From Shewanella sp. HN-41 (GTDB lineage: Bacteria; Pseudomonadota; Gammaproteobacteria; Enterobacterales; Shewanellaceae): a stretch of 33,499 bases of DNA. Position 1 is the first letter of the stretch. Each line of letters begins with the position of its first letter. The DNA lies in assembly GCF_000217915.1 (NCBI RefSeq), contig NZ_AFOZ01000035.1:1-33499 (forward strand). The letters run 5' to 3'. The translations under genes and the position numbers were made by a program. Of this stretch, positions 18,983 to 28,158 are shown one piece after another. Under the pieces are notes generated by a model that saw nothing but the letters and a program-made list of their open reading frames with translations, was not told the origin of the DNA and made no database searches.

Positions 18983-20265
18983 CTAGGCGAGCACAGCCAA
19001 TAAATGCGCCTTCAATTTGGCAAAATCTGCGGGTAACTGTGCAGACAAAATAGCCTTAGCCGCCACAGCCTCAAGCTCGGCAGGCAATGGTAAGTTAAGC
19101 TTTAATTCTCTATCCACTACATCCTTAAATTTAGCGGGATGCGCCGTTCCCAAGAATATGCCAACTTCGTCAGGCACTAAGATTAAAGATAAGGCTTTAG
19201 CTGCGATCGCCGCATGGGGCTCAGACACATAACCATGAGCATATAACTCAGCTAATGCCTGTGAGGTTTGCTCCTCAGATAAACGAATACCCACTAAGTT
19301 ACTCAGTGGCCAGTTTAATTTCTCACAAATGGCTTCCACTCGCGGCCAGTTGCTTGGCTCACTCACATCCATTGCATTGGACATAGTCGCTTGAGTTGGA
19401 TTGGGCAGCCATTGGCCATTATCTAAGTAACGCGGCACAGTATCGTTGGCATTGGTCGCGGCGATAAAACGTTTAACCGGTAATCCCATGGCTTTAGCGA
19501 ATAAACCCGCAGTGAGGTTACCAAAGTTACCACTTGGCACTGAAATCACAGGATCGGCACTATGACGCTGTTTAGACTGGGCAACGGCTTCAAAGTAATA
19601 GCAAATTTGTGCGAGTAATCGGCTGATGTTAATAGAGTTTGCTGAGTTTAAGCTCAAACCATCACGGACTTCTGGATCATCGAAGGCACGTTTAACGAGA
19701 TCTTGGCAGGCATCAAAATCAGATTCTATGGCCACTGTATGGATATTTTTCCCTAGAGTGGTGAACATTTTTCTTGTAGCTCACTGATCTTGCCCTTGGG
19801 GTAGAGCACTACGACATTGACTTTCTCAAGCCCGTAAAAGGCATCGGCAACCGCAGCACCTGTGTCACCCGAAGTTGCAGTCAAAATGGTTAAGCGTGTA
19901 TCACCGACAAAGGCATTGACGCACTGTGCCATAAAACGTGCACCAAAATCTTTAAATGCTAGAGTGGGACCGTGGAACAATTCCAGGCAAGCGCGCTGCT
20001 CATCCACAGCAACCAAAGGTAACTCGAAATTAAAGGCACGCTCAACCAGTTCATCAACCGCATCTTGCCCTAATTCAGAGGCAAGCCAAGCGCCGAGCAC
20101 CTTTTTGCTGCGCTCAACAAATGGCAGCGCCAGTAGCCCTTCCATATCGTCTAATACGGGTATTTGGGTGGGGAAGAACAAACCTCTGTCCTTACCTAAG
20201 CCCAGTTGTACCGCTTCTTTAAAGCTCACTTTCTGCGAAGGGTGTTTTAAATTATACAGTTCCAT
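18983..20265 (-). pseudogene. thrC: Threonine synthase, split by a one-base deletion (frameshift)
   Basis: Threonine synthase converts O-phosphohomoserine to threonine with PLP. The two pieces together make the whole family length (about 427 residues). Residues 1-166 read from the ATG at 20265 include the PLP lysine Lys105 (TLAFKDFGAR). The frame then ends at TAG (19753-19755), after ISELQEK and three aberrant residues. The rest reads in the next frame from 19768 (MFTTLGKNIHTV) to 18983. The minus strand has GAAAAATG, with 5 A's at 19768-19772; a sixth A would give E-K-M-F and restore one intact protein. Causes could be a real mutation, a homopolymer sequencing error, or recoding. A -1 slip on the AAA codon would restore the frame exactly. 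AAGG lies 10 bases before the ATG; a GTG at 20271 is less likely. Confidence 0.85.
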
Positions 20266-20324
20266 GCTCACTCAACCTTTTGATGCTAAATAATGTTGAT
20301 ACTTAGTCTTAGCTAAATTGACGA

Positions 20325-21260
20325 TTAATCGACCCTACGTGTGCCCCGCTCATCGAGGTGACACACGTGGGCAAAGCCCCCCGCCTCGGTGAGATAATGC
20401 TGTTCTAACCAGACTTTAGCGGCATTGGCCGTGGCTAAATTATCGGTAATCGAAAACAACGTTGGGCCGCTGCCGGAAATCCCCGTAGTCAACATGCCTA
20501 TATCGGCTAAAGCGACTCTGGCATTGTCGTAACCCGGGATCGCGGCGGCGCGATAGGGCTCGGCTAACACATCCTTTAATACGCTGATCGCAAGCTCGGC
20601 ATTCTGCTGGTAAGAAGCATGTACAAAGGCACTTAAGTAGCGGCCAAAATCGATGGTGACACTTTTATCATATTGATCGGGCATGAGTTTACGCATCATC
20701 GCCGTCGACAGTGAAATCCCTGGATAGGCCACAACCCAATACCATTCTTTAAAACTCGGTATCGCTTCACAGACTGTGCCCGGCACATTGAGCATCAATT
20801 GCATGCCGCCTAAGTAACAAGGGGCGACGTTGTCATAGTGCACACTACCGCTGATCTTACCCTCAAACTCCCCCATCAGTTCAAGCAAAGCTTGCTCGTT
20901 ATAGGGTCTGTCAAAATGTTCATTCAATGCATATAACGCCGCCACGACTGAGCTGGCACTTGAACCTAACCCACTGCCGACGGGCAGGTTCTTTTCCAGT
21001 GTCAGAGCTACACCTTCATCTTTGCCAAGTGCTTCCAAGAAGAACTCTGCACATTGGTACACAATATTATCTTGCGGATTGTCTGGCAGTTTATGAGCCC
21101 AAGCGCCGGTTTGCGCCAGACTCACACCGGACTCTGCCGCGGTGATAGTCACTCTGTCGCCCAGTAAACTGCCATCGATAGGCGCCAAAGCGGCACCCAG
21201 TAAATCAAATCCGACTCCCACGTTACCCATAGAGGCTGGAGCGTAAACGGTCAAACTCAT
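20325..21260 (-). CDS. thrB: Homoserine kinase
   Basis: This 311-residue cytoplasmic GHMP kinase phosphorylates homoserine with ATP. The GHMP ATP loop [12 protein letters not shown] is at about 92-103. Near the C-terminus is the [12 protein letters not shown] motif of the family. Length matches E. coli ThrB (310). Its ATG overlaps the thrA stop (ATGA), so the two are translationally coupled. A 59-base gap leads to thrC. Confidence 0.95.
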   Translation of the reverse strand: MSLTVYAPASMGNVGVGFDLLGAALAPIDGSLLGDRVTITAAESGVSLAQTGAWAHKLPDNPQDNIVYQCAEFFLEALGKDEGVALTLEKNLPVGSGLGSSASSVVAALYALNEHFDRPYNEQALLELMGEFEGKISGSVHYDNVAPCYLGGMQLMLNVPGTVCEAIPSFKEWYWVVAYPGISLSTAMMRKLMPDQYDKSVTIDFGRYLSAFVHASYQQNAELAISVLKDVLAEPYRAAAIPGYDNARVALADIGMLTTGISGSGPTLFSITDNLATANAAKVWLEQHYLTEAGGFAHVCHLDERGTRRVD

Positions 21261-23725
21261 ACACTCACCTCACGAGTCCAATTCAAGGTTCTTAATACAT
21301 CGGCAAAGGCACCAGCTGCGGTCACTTCAGTCCCAGCGCCATAACCGCGCAGCACAAAGGGAATGGGCTGATAATAACGGCTGTAGAATGCCAGAGCATT
21401 TTCGCCGCCTTTAACACTATAAAGGGGATCCTGTGCATCGACTTCGGCGATACGCACTCGGCACACACCGTCTTCAATTTGCCCGACATAACGCAGCACT
21501 TTGTTTTGGGCTTTGGCCTGTGCCACTTTAGCAGCAATGGCGGCATCAACCTGCGGCAAACGCGCCATAAAACTTTCGACATCGCCTGAATCATCGAACT
21601 CGGCTGGCAATACAGATTCAACCTGCACATCACTGAGTTCTAGCTTTAGTCCCACTTCACGGGCAAGAATGAGCACCTTACGCGCCACATCCATACCGCT
21701 TAAATCATCACGGGGATCGGGCTCAGTAAAGCATTTTTCCCGCGCCAGACCTGTCGCTTCAGACAGTGTCATGCCTTCATCGAGCATGCCGAAGATAAAA
21801 GATAAAGAACCCGATAAAATACCGTTAAACTTATGCAGTTTATCACCGGCAAATAACAGTTTTTTCAGGTTATCGATCACAGGTAAACCCGCGCCCACTG
21901 TGGTTTCATACAAAAATTGGCGCCGCTGTTTTAATGCCGTTTGGCGTAGTGCTTGGTAATAAGCATAATCACGGGTGTTGGATTTTTTATTGGGTGTGAC
22001 CACGTGTAACCCAGCGTTCATCACATCCAAATACAGATTCGACACTTGTTCGCTAGAGGTACAATCCACCAATACAGGATTGAGTAATTGTTGATCTTTT
22101 ACCCAAGCCAATAACGCAGGAATATCACAGTCTTGCTGACTATCGGCAAGTAAACTAGACCAGTTGCTTAAGTCGATACCCGCACTGTCGAGTAACATCT
22201 TGTTCGAATTCACAATGCCACAAACACGGATACTGATATGTTGATCCTTCAAGACTGGCGCCTGCTGTTTGATTTGCTCGAGCAGACCCGCGCCCACATT
22301 GCCGCAACCCACTAAAAACACATCGAGATATTGCTGCACATCGAAAAAGCCTTGATGACAAGCGGCAACCGCATGCTTAGTCTTACGCTGCTCGATGACA
22401 GTCGAAATCGACCGCTCGGACGAGCCTTGGGCGATGGCGATAATGTTCACGCTTGCCTGCGCTAAGGCTTGAAAGAAACGCGCCGCAACCCCTTTATGGG
22501 TGCGCATGCCATCACCAATCAAAGACACAATCGCCAGCTCATGGCGCATGGCGATAGGTTCAAGCAAATCACTTTTTATTTCTAACTCAAACTCTTGCTC
22601 TAAGGCCCACTTCACTTTAGCCGAATCAGATGTAGCCACACAGAAACTGATGCTGTACTCAGAAGAGCTTTGGGTGATCAAAGACACAGACACGCCGCTG
22701 CGGGAAATCGCTGCAAGAGTCCGGCTCGCCATGCCAACCATGCCCTTCATACCTGGGCCCGAAACATCAAACATAGTTTGATTATCGAGATTGGAAATAG
22801 CCTTAACCTGCAAACCGCTCTTATCGGCTTGATTGGATACCAGAGTGCCGGGGGCATCGGGGTTAAAACTGTTTTTGATATAACAGGGAATATGGAACTG
22901 GGCGATAGGGGCAATCGTTTTAGGGTGCAACACCTTAGCACCAAAATAGGAGAGCTCCATCGCCTCTTGATAGCTAAGCTGAGACAACAATTTAGCATCG
23001 GCAACTACCCGAGGATCGGTATTATAAACACCGTCGACATCGGTCCAGATCTCACAACTGGAGGCATCTAAACAAGCAGCCAGCACGGCAGCAGAATAGT
23101 CGGAGCCATTTCGACCTAAAGTGACAACTTTACCTTGGTCATCGGCGGCAGTGAATCCAGGCATCACCCACACCCGTTTTTCACCGAGTGCTAAACTTTT
23201 GAATCTTGGCTTACTCAAGCTGATATCAACGACGGACTCCAACGGTTTCCCACGTCCCAAAAATAATGCACGGGGATCGAGCAAACCCGATGTAATGCCC
23301 TTTGCTAGCATGACTTGCTCCATCAAGGCCGCAGATAATCGCTCCCCTGCCACCACGATTTCGGCGCGGATACCATCGGGACACTCTTGCAACAAGGCAA
23401 TCCCACGGAGTCTATCGTGCCATAACGCCAACTGACTCGCTAAACCTGCAAACAAGTGTTCACTTTGCGCGCCAGAGAGTCCAGAAGTCACCGCATCTTG
23501 ATACAGTGAGGTAAAAACCCGTTCAACATGTTGTATTACTGGGGAATAATCTTCTCCTTTAACCGCAACGTCGACCATTTCTAATAGCGCATTGGTCACA
23601 GTCGCAGGCGCCGATAGCACAGTAGCTATGGGCTCAAGCTTAGATGCTTTGGCAACAATATCCGCCGCCATCGAGAATCGCTGCCAATTAGCAAGCGAGG
23701 TACCACCAAATTTCATTACTTTCAT
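21257..23725 (-). CDS. thrA: Bifunctional aspartokinase I / homoserine dehydrogenase I
   Basis: This 822-residue enzyme catalyses the first and third steps of threonine synthesis. The kinase starts [14 protein letters not shown]. Tandem ACT regulatory domains lie around 320-460, then the NAD(P)-binding homoserine dehydrogenase starts near [13 protein letters not shown]. The chosen start (23725) has AGGAG 6 bases upstream; the frame can be opened 16 codons earlier, but that part lies beyond the ribosome site. Threonine feedback inhibition of both activities is known for the E. coli enzyme and is inferred here. Confidence 0.95.
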   Translation of the reverse strand: MKVMKFGGTSLANWQRFSMAADIVAKASKLEPIATVLSAPATVTNALLEMVDVAVKGEDYSPVIQHVERVFTSLYQDAVTSGLSGAQSEHLFAGLASQLALWHDRLRGIALLQECPDGIRAEIVVAGERLSAALMEQVMLAKGITSGLLDPRALFLGRGKPLESVVDISLSKPRFKSLALGEKRVWVMPGFTAADDQGKVVTLGRNGSDYSAAVLAACLDASSCEIWTDVDGVYNTDPRVVADAKLLSQLSYQEAMELSYFGAKVLHPKTIAPIAQFHIPCYIKNSFNPDAPGTLVSNQADKSGLQVKAISNLDNQTMFDVSGPGMKGMVGMASRTLAAISRSGVSVSLITQSSSEYSISFCVATSDSAKVKWALEQEFELEIKSDLLEPIAMRHELAIVSLIGDGMRTHKGVAARFFQALAQASVNIIAIAQGSSERSISTVIEQRKTKHAVAACHQGFFDVQQYLDVFLVGCGNVGAGLLEQIKQQAPVLKDQHISIRVCGIVNSNKMLLDSAGIDLSNWSSLLADSQQDCDIPALLAWVKDQQLLNPVLVDCTSSEQVSNLYLDVMNAGLHVVTPNKKSNTRDYAYYQALRQTALKQRRQFLYETTVGAGLPVIDNLKKLLFAGDKLHKFNGILSGSLSFIFGMLDEGMTLSEATGLAREKCFTEPDPRDDLSGMDVARKVLILAREVGLKLELSDVQVESVLPAEFDDSGDVESFMARLPQVDAAIAAKVAQAKAQNKVLRYVGQIEDGVCRVRIAEVDAQDPLYSVKGGENALAFYSRYYQPIPFVLRGYGAGTEVTAAGAFADVLRTLNWTREVSV

Positions 23726-23770
23726 CTTGTTCTCCTGTACCGCGCCCGACTTAGAAATAAGAGCTAGAAA

Positions 23771-23804
23771 CAAAAAAGCCCGCTTCTTTGTGGGAAGCGG
23801 GCTT
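23771..23804 (-). terminator. thr operon attenuator terminator
   Basis: On the minus strand, a perfect 11-bp stem (AAGCCCGCTTC with GAAGCGGGCTT) and loop CCACAAA are followed by a run of T's. It lies between the leader peptide and thrA. Its left arm is complementary to the last codons of the leader (see the attenuator entry), so terminator and antiterminator exclude each other. Confidence 0.92.
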
Positions 23805-23844
23805 ATCGTTAAAATTCTTTAGGGTGTATCAGCCCGCCCCCACT
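23805..23844 (-). promoter_or_regulatory. Antiterminator arm overlapping the leader's last codons
   Basis: The minus-strand segment GTGGGGGCGGGCT (leader codons Val-Gly-Ala-Gly and the first base of the stop) pairs with the terminator's left region AGCCCGCTTCCCAC as 7 bp plus 5 bp around a small internal loop. A ribosome stalled on the Ile/Thr codons would leave this segment free to pair and so spare thrA. A ribosome reaching the stop covers it, and the terminator forms. The bases are seen; the switching follows the E. coli thr model. Confidence 0.75.
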
Positions 23845-23897
23845 GTTGTTGTGGTGGTTGTAATAATGGTAATTACTACGAAACCTAGGCTATGCAT
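23829..23897 (-). CDS. thrL: thr operon leader peptide
   Basis: This 22-residue leader begins MHSLGFVV and ends VGAG. Its codons 9-18 read ITIITTTTTT, so seven of ten are Thr and the other three Ile. That makes its translation sensitive to charged tRNA-Thr and tRNA-Ile. It is too short for ordinary gene finding. The ATG at 23897 has an in-frame TAG four codons upstream and only a weak ribosome site. It precedes the attenuator and thrA directly. E. coli thrL has the same size and the same Thr/Ile bias. Confidence 0.9.
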   Translation of the reverse strand: MHSLGFVVITIITTTTTTVGAG

Positions 23898-23933
23898 GTG
23901 TTTGGGCTAATCCATGTTAATTTCTTGATAAAC

Positions 23934-23963
23934 AGAATTGCTTTTTTTACCCGCGCTTGTCAA
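23934..23963 (-). promoter_or_regulatory. Candidate sigma-70 promoter of the thr operon
   Basis: A perfect -35 TTGACA (23958-23963, minus strand) has an 18-base spacer to a weak -10, AATTCT. Transcription would start about 30 bases before the leader ATG. The weak -10 lowers confidence. Confidence 0.5.
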
Positions 23964-24081
23964 CCCCTAAAATGGATTATTTATAGACAAACCTTAACGC
24001 CCGACAAAATGCTGCATCAAGATTAGTTAATATAAAGTTTTCTAGGGGTAAAAATACGATTTATGCAATAGATAACTGTTG

Positions 24082-24091
24082 ACGTTAACGT
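24082..24091. promoter_or_regulatory. Palindrome ACGTTAACGT in the thr/slyD divergent region
   Basis: A perfect 10-base palindrome lies in the divergent gap between thrL and slyD. It could be an operator half-set; no regulator can be named. The gap 23898-24363 otherwise holds the thr promoter, a GCACAGC/GCTGTGC inverted repeat (24235-24241 with 24273-24279) and the slyD promoter. Confidence 0.2.
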
Positions 24092-24307
24092 AATCTAGTA
24101 GAGATGTGGTGTAAAAATTATTTATTTTTCATAAAATTACTTGCAACTCACTTTTTAATGTCACGTTATTTGTTCCACCTTATCACTCAGGGTAGATTCA
24201 CAGACTAACGAGCAAAAATCACATTACACATACTGCACAGCACAAAACAGTGTTTAATCCGCCGAAAAAAAAGCTGTGCGATATCTAACATAAGCTGCTT
24301 CAAATTA

Positions 24308-24336
24308 TCGCCAGCGTCAAAAAAGCGCGTTATTAT
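24308..24336 (+). promoter_or_regulatory. Candidate slyD promoter
   Basis: TCGCCA (4 of 6 to TTGACA), a 17-base spacer and TATTAT (24331-24336) precede slyD, leaving a short leader of about 20 bases with GGAGG before the ATG. Confidence 0.4.
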
Positions 24337-24363
24337 GCGCGCACATTCCGAACCGGAGGCGAT

Positions 24364-25020
24364 ATGAAGATCACCCAACACAGCGCGGTAACCATTCATT
24401 ACCGTTTATCAGACCAAGAAGGCAGACTGCTAGAAGACTCTTTTAGCGCAGAACCTATGCTATATTTGCACGGCACCGAAAACCTGATCCCAGGTTTAGA
24501 AGCGGCGTTAGAAGGCAAGGTCAAAGGCGAAAAACTCGACGTGACCATCAGCGCCGAAGAAGCCTATGGCCCTTACCATGATGGTCTGCGTCAAGCCGTT
24601 CCCCTAGAAGCCTTCGGTGATATCGAAGATATCGTCCCTGGTATGCGCTTTATTGCCGAAACTGAAATGGGCCAACGCCCAGTTCAAGTTGTCGAAGTAA
24701 AGGATGATGTTGTCATCGTCGATGGCAACCACCCTTTAGCTGGCCAAGCCTTGAGTTTTAGTATCGAAATTCTCGATGTACGTGAAGGAACAGCAGAAGA
24801 AATCGCCCACGGCCATATCCACGCCCATGGCGGTTGTGGCAGCCATGGTCATGATCATGACCACGGTGGTGGTTGCTGTGGTGGCTCAAGCAAAGAAGAA
24901 GCTGGCGGCTGCTGTGGCGGTTCTGACCACGATCATGCACACCACCATGAAGAACACGAAGCCTGTGACACTCCTAAAACCGGCTGTGATGGCAATGGTG
25001 GTTGTGGTTGTCGCGGTTAA
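24364..25020 (+). CDS. slyD: FKBP-type peptidyl-prolyl isomerase / metallochaperone SlyD
   Basis: This 218-residue cytoplasmic protein has the FKBP part at residues 1-69 and about 130-145 (IHYRL, LIPGLEAALEG, AYGPY). The inserted chaperone flap lies between (about 70-129). A His/Cys/Gly-rich metal tail runs from about 148 to 218, with HDHDHGGGCCGG repeats and a final GCGCRG. SlyD isomerises prolyl bonds and delivers Ni(II) for hydrogenase maturation in E. coli. The tail here is longer and more Cys-rich than the E. coli one, suggesting high metal capacity. It is a single gene with its own terminator. Confidence 0.95.
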   Translation: MKITQHSAVTIHYRLSDQEGRLLEDSFSAEPMLYLHGTENLIPGLEAALEGKVKGEKLDVTISAEEAYGPYHDGLRQAVPLEAFGDIEDIVPGMRFIAETEMGQRPVQVVEVKDDVVIVDGNHPLAGQALSFSIEILDVREGTAEEIAHGHIHAHGGCGSHGHDHDHGGGCCGGSSKEEAGGCCGGSDHDHAHHHEEHEACDTPKTGCDGNGGCGCRG

Positions 25021-25083
25021 CAAGGCTCGGCTTAAGTTTTAAGCTAGCACTAATTTAGCTATATTTTTCACTTTCCAGTAATG

Positions 25084-25117
25084 AAGCACTTCCTTACATA
25101 AGGGAGTGCTTTTTTTA
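25084..25117 (+). terminator. slyD terminator
   Basis: The stem AAGCACTTCC/GGGAGTGCTT (10 bp with one G-T pair) has an 8-base loop and is followed by a run of T's. Confidence 0.85.
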
Positions 25118-25232
25118 TACGGAAATGATTATAATTTGTTAGTAAACCCTAAAACTGGCTTACGATTTAGAATATTCAACTACTTATCTGAATATTTTCA
25201 ATTTGATACTAAATTTAAGCGATGGAGTGCTT

Positions 25233-25610
25233 ATGCTAGCTAAACCCTTGTATGAAATTTTGCCCTATGGCTATATGGTGCTTGGTAGTTCGAGCTTTAT
25301 TGCACTCGATATCAACTATGCAGTGATAGCGGCAACAGTGATTTTTATACTAGGAGCAAGGATCTATATTCAGCGGTCCCAAAACCGTCGTACTGATCCG
25401 GCAAGACGTAGGAAATCGGGTCATATTCCTGAAATGGTTTATAATTTTTTACCCTTTCTCTATCTATTCACCGCTTTGTCTATTTTCAAGTTTATGCCAA
25501 AGGATCTTTATCCAGTGCTCGCCATTTGTTTGCTTAGCTATGGTCTGTATATTTTGGTTAGACGTGCACTATATCGTCGTCACAGATTGCCAGAATCTCC
25601 CCATTTTTGA
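25233..25610 (+). CDS. Small integral membrane protein, unknown function
   Basis: This 125-residue protein has about four membrane segments (YMVLGSSSFIALDI, YAVIAATVIFILGARIYI, FLPFLYLFTALSIFKF, LAICLLSYGLYILV) with a basic cytoplasmic loop (RSQNRRTDPARRRK). I do not recognise a family. GGAG lies 5 bases before the ATG at 25233; an upstream TTG at 25203 is in frame but has no ribosome site. It is convergent with trpR. Confidence 0.7.
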   Translation: MLAKPLYEILPYGYMVLGSSSFIALDINYAVIAATVIFILGARIYIQRSQNRRTDPARRRKSGHIPEMVYNFLPFLYLFTALSIFKFMPKDLYPVLAICLLSYGLYILVRRALYRRHRLPESPHF

Positions 25611-25656
25611 AATACATGCATAATTAGGGCGCCCTTGACCATAGGTTGTTATTGCG

Positions 25657-25932
25657 CTAATCGATAAGTTTCTGAATTGTTGCCCTATGCTCTGGAGTCA
25701 TATTCTTTAAATAGTTAGAACAGCGGGTAATAGTCGCAATACTCACCTGAAATTCAGCCGCTATTTGCCTTTGGCTCATTTCACCATTGAGCAGTAGCTG
25801 AAAAACCTTGAGCCGTCCCGCGATAGCACTACGCTCTTCTTCGGTTAGCAGTAAATGAAATAGCACGGAAAGATCTTCATAATTCCCATGACTCAAAATC
25901 CGTTCTAAAACTAAATCCCAGTTTGCTCGCAT
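25657..25932 (-). CDS. trpR: Trp operon repressor homologue
   Basis: This 91-residue DNA-binding protein has the TrpR helix-turn-helix MSQRQIAAEFQVSIATITR (about residues 52-70), LLTEEERSAIAGRL before it and SNYLKNM after. E. coli TrpR represses trp, aroH and its own gene when bound to tryptophan. It is slightly short (E. coli 108), lacking part of the N-terminal arm. No trp gene is nearby and I see no clear operator in its own promoter region. Confidence 0.88.
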   Translation of the reverse strand: MRANWDLVLERILSHGNYEDLSVLFHLLLTEEERSAIAGRLKVFQLLLNGEMSQRQIAAEFQVSIATITRCSNYLKNMTPEHRATIQKLID

Positions 25933-26121
25933 AATCGCCCCAAAAGTACTGTTAAAGCATTACATTGGCAGTTTAACAGATTTACTTCCGTAACAAATAA
26001 CTTGTTACGCTTCTTCATAATATCTAGACAAAAACTGACAAAATTGCTTCTAGTACATCAAGTTAATTTGTGTACAATAGTGGCGCAATGTCACACTTCG
26101 ACACCAATTTGTGAGAATACG

Positions 26122-26571
26122 ATGAAAAAATTACTACTTACTCTTGTGGCCAGTACCTTGCTGGCTTCAGCAGCTCATGCACACAATTTCGAAGATGCAA
26201 AAGATGCGATTGAATATCGCCAATCCGCATTTAGCCTTGTCGCCTATAACTTCGGTGATATGGGAGCCATGATGAAAGGTAAAAAACCTTTCGAAGCAGA
26301 AACCTTCGCAATGCGCGCAGCCAATGTTGCTGCACTATCAAAAATTCCTTTTGAAGGCTTTATTGACGGCTCAGATAAAGGTGAAACCGAAGCTTTAGCT
26401 AAAGTGTGGCAAGATAGAGCCGATTTTGATGCCAAAATGAAAACCTTCCAGGAAAACGCTGCGATTCTTGCTACCGTGGCGCAAAAAGGTGATCAAGCTG
26501 CAATCAAACAAGCCTTTATGGATACAGGTAAAAGTTGCAAAGGCTGTCACGACGTTTATAAGAAAGACTAG
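26122..26571 (+). CDS. Periplasmic monoheme cytochrome c' (c556-like)
   Basis: This 149-residue protein has signal peptide 1-20 (cut after SAAHA) and a four-helix body. The heme site is at the far C-terminus: Cys139-Lys-Gly-Cys142-His143, the placement typical of cytochrome c'/c556. Such proteins bind NO or other small gases in the periplasm, or transfer electrons. The frame is open 40 codons upstream, but the signal peptide fixes the start at 26122. It is convergent with the cytochrome b gene, and the two share a bidirectional terminator. Confidence 0.92.
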   Translation: MKKLLLTLVASTLLASAAHAHNFEDAKDAIEYRQSAFSLVAYNFGDMGAMMKGKKPFEAETFAMRAANVAALSKIPFEGFIDGSDKGETEALAKVWQDRADFDAKMKTFQENAAILATVAQKGDQAAIKQAFMDTGKSCKGCHDVYKKD

Positions 26572-26581
26572 GTTTGTGTTT

Positions 26582-26624
26582 CCCCATAAAAAAAGCCTGC
26601 AACTTCGCAGGCTTTTTTATGGGG
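26582..26624. terminator. Bidirectional terminator between cytochrome c' and cytochrome b genes
   Basis: The stem core AAGCCTGC/GCAGGCTT with loop AACTTC is extended by A/T runs and an outer CCCCAT/ATGGGG. It works on either strand, with T-runs both ways. Confidence 0.88.
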
Positions 26625-26635
26625 CAGCTCCCAAT

Positions 26636-27328
26636 CTACAATGCTTGTACTATTGGCCAAATTAGGTAGAAAAATACGACTGTCGCCAACAGTCCCAATA
26701 GCATTAAAGCCAACCACACAGACTTAAACGTCAATTGGCTCGAATGTGCAGAAGATAGCTCAACGCGAGGAATGTTCTTATAACCACTGAGCATAGCGCC
26801 CACTAATCTATCACCTTTCATGGCATGCACTATGACAGCTAAAACATGAACAACACTCAGCAACAAGATAAAATTAAAATTTAACTTATGCAGCCAAGTT
26901 AAAAAAGCACTGCTATCAGAACTAACATAACTGTATAGCGGACCCTCAGTGAAAATATCATCCGTTGCAAATAAGCCTGTCACTAATTGCAAACTGATGA
27001 CAGCAATCAATACCACAACCATATAGCCACCCATAGGATTATGTCCAAGCACTCTAGATACGCCTTTCGTTCGTGTATCTTTGAGATACTCCATCACAAT
27101 TTTAGGATGGTGCACAAAATGACTAAATTTAGCGGTATCACTACCAATCAGCCCCCACAAAAGACGAAATCCAATCAGGATCAATAAACTGTAGGCAAAA
27201 ATTTGATGCCATTGCATTTCGCCTGCATCGGCACTCCACCACAGTAATGCCATCAGCAGCACCATAGCCCAATGAAAAATGCGTGTAGGTAAATCCCATA
27301 CTTTAATTTTGACATGCTCTGTTTTCAT
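26636..27328 (-). CDS. Di-heme cytochrome b (b561 / hydrogenase-type b subunit)
   Basis: This 230-residue inner-membrane protein begins KIKVWDLPTRIFHWAMV, as in Ni/Fe-hydrogenase-type cytochrome b and b561 subunits. Five hydrophobic segments follow. Histidine pairs for heme lie in the first (FHWAM) and second (WHQIFA) helices and in the fourth (LLSVVHVLAVIVHAMKG). It would link the quinone pool to a periplasmic cytochrome. The convergent cytochrome c' gene is a plausible partner, by neighbourhood only. The ribosome site is weak. Confidence 0.87.
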   Translation of the reverse strand: MKTEHVKIKVWDLPTRIFHWAMVLLMALLWWSADAGEMQWHQIFAYSLLILIGFRLLWGLIGSDTAKFSHFVHHPKIVMEYLKDTRTKGVSRVLGHNPMGGYMVVVLIAVISLQLVTGLFATDDIFTEGPLYSYVSSDSSAFLTWLHKLNFNFILLLSVVHVLAVIVHAMKGDRLVGAMLSGYKNIPRVELSSAHSSQLTFKSVWLALMLLGLLATVVFFYLIWPIVQAL

Positions 27329-27550
27329 AAAACTGGCCCACCCGGGTGAACTAATGAAATTAAGTAGAAGTATTTTATCGGGATTTAATCAAAAACTTAA
27401 AGTAAAGATAGGTAAATCAGGGAAAAGACAGCGGAGTTATCCCATCAAATATGGCTCTATTCTGCAGGCATTACAAGGCTTTTTGACTAACAATTCTCGA
27501 TATTTGTCTAAGCGATCAAATATCCAACGAACAGATACTAACCGAAACAA

Positions 27551-27572
27551 AAATGTGATCTAGATCTCGTTT
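27551..27572 (+). promoter_or_regulatory. CRP-like site upstream of raiA
   Basis: TGTGATCTAGATCTCG, inside AAA...TTT flanks, matches the CRP consensus TGTGA-TCTAGA-TCACA with two changes in the right half. Its centre lies about 66 bases before the raiA ATG, in an activating position. CRP control of hibernation factors is known in E. coli, so this fits carbon or energy limitation. The 299-base gap 27329-27627 otherwise holds the divergent cytochrome b promoter and no gene I can support. Confidence 0.7.
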
Positions 27573-27627
27573 TTGATAGCTAAGGTTGGTAACCTGAAAT
27601 CCAAGGAAACAACAGAAGGTTCGACAT

Positions 27628-27984
27628 ATGCTAAAGATTACGAGCAAGCAACTAGAAGTCACTGCCCCAATCCGTGAACGCATTGAAAGCCGTTTTGAAA
27701 AACTTTCTAGGCACGATGTGCAGTTGATCAATCCCCATGTAATCATCACAGAGGAGAAACCTGGTTTCAAAATTGAAGCATCGGTTGGCATCCCAAATGG
27801 AGAACTTTTTGCTCAAGCCAAACACGAAAACCTTTACGCGGCTATAACTGCCATGGGTCAGAAATTAGAGAAGCAACTCAATCGATTAACCCATAAACCT
27901 GAAGCTCAACGTTTTGTTTCAGTCGTACAATCTGATGATGCTGTTAACAGCATGGATGAATATGAGGAGGAAGATGCAGCTTAA
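27628..27984 (+). CDS. raiA: Ribosome-associated inhibitor A (S30AE family)
   Basis: This 118-residue cytoplasmic factor is close to E. coli RaiA/YfiA. It begins MLKITSKQLEVTAPIRERIE, carries QLINPHVIITEE near residue 31 and AQAKHENLYAAI near 75, and ends with an acidic tail (DEYEEEDAA). RaiA blocks the A and P sites of stalled ribosomes and opposes 100S dimer formation. AAGG lies 8 bases before the ATG. No terminator separates it from the structured region that starts 23 bases after its stop, so both may be one transcript. Confidence 0.9.
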   Translation: MLKITSKQLEVTAPIRERIESRFEKLSRHDVQLINPHVIITEEKPGFKIEASVGIPNGELFAQAKHENLYAAITAMGQKLEKQLNRLTHKPEAQRFVSVVQSDDAVNSMDEYEEEDAA

Positions 27985-28158
27985 GCAATTCAGAGTTAGT
28001 GAGGGACACATCACTTCGAGAGGCATAAAGTAGAAAGTGTTTAAATTGTTTACCGTTTCTTGCAAGGGTTCAACAAATCATCATAATGATTAGCAAGAAA
28101 CAACATGACATATTAAATATCTACTACACTTTACAAAGTGAGAGCAAGAATCGAAGTG

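Noticed and set aside
24205..24399. 64-residue minus-strand frame upstream of slyD
   Set aside because: It overlaps the slyD promoter and start, with no domain or ribosome site.
27354..27563. 69-residue basic frame between cytochrome b and raiA
   Set aside because: It overlaps the CRP-like site and the divergent promoter region, has only a weak GGTG upstream and no recognisable domain. Likely chance.
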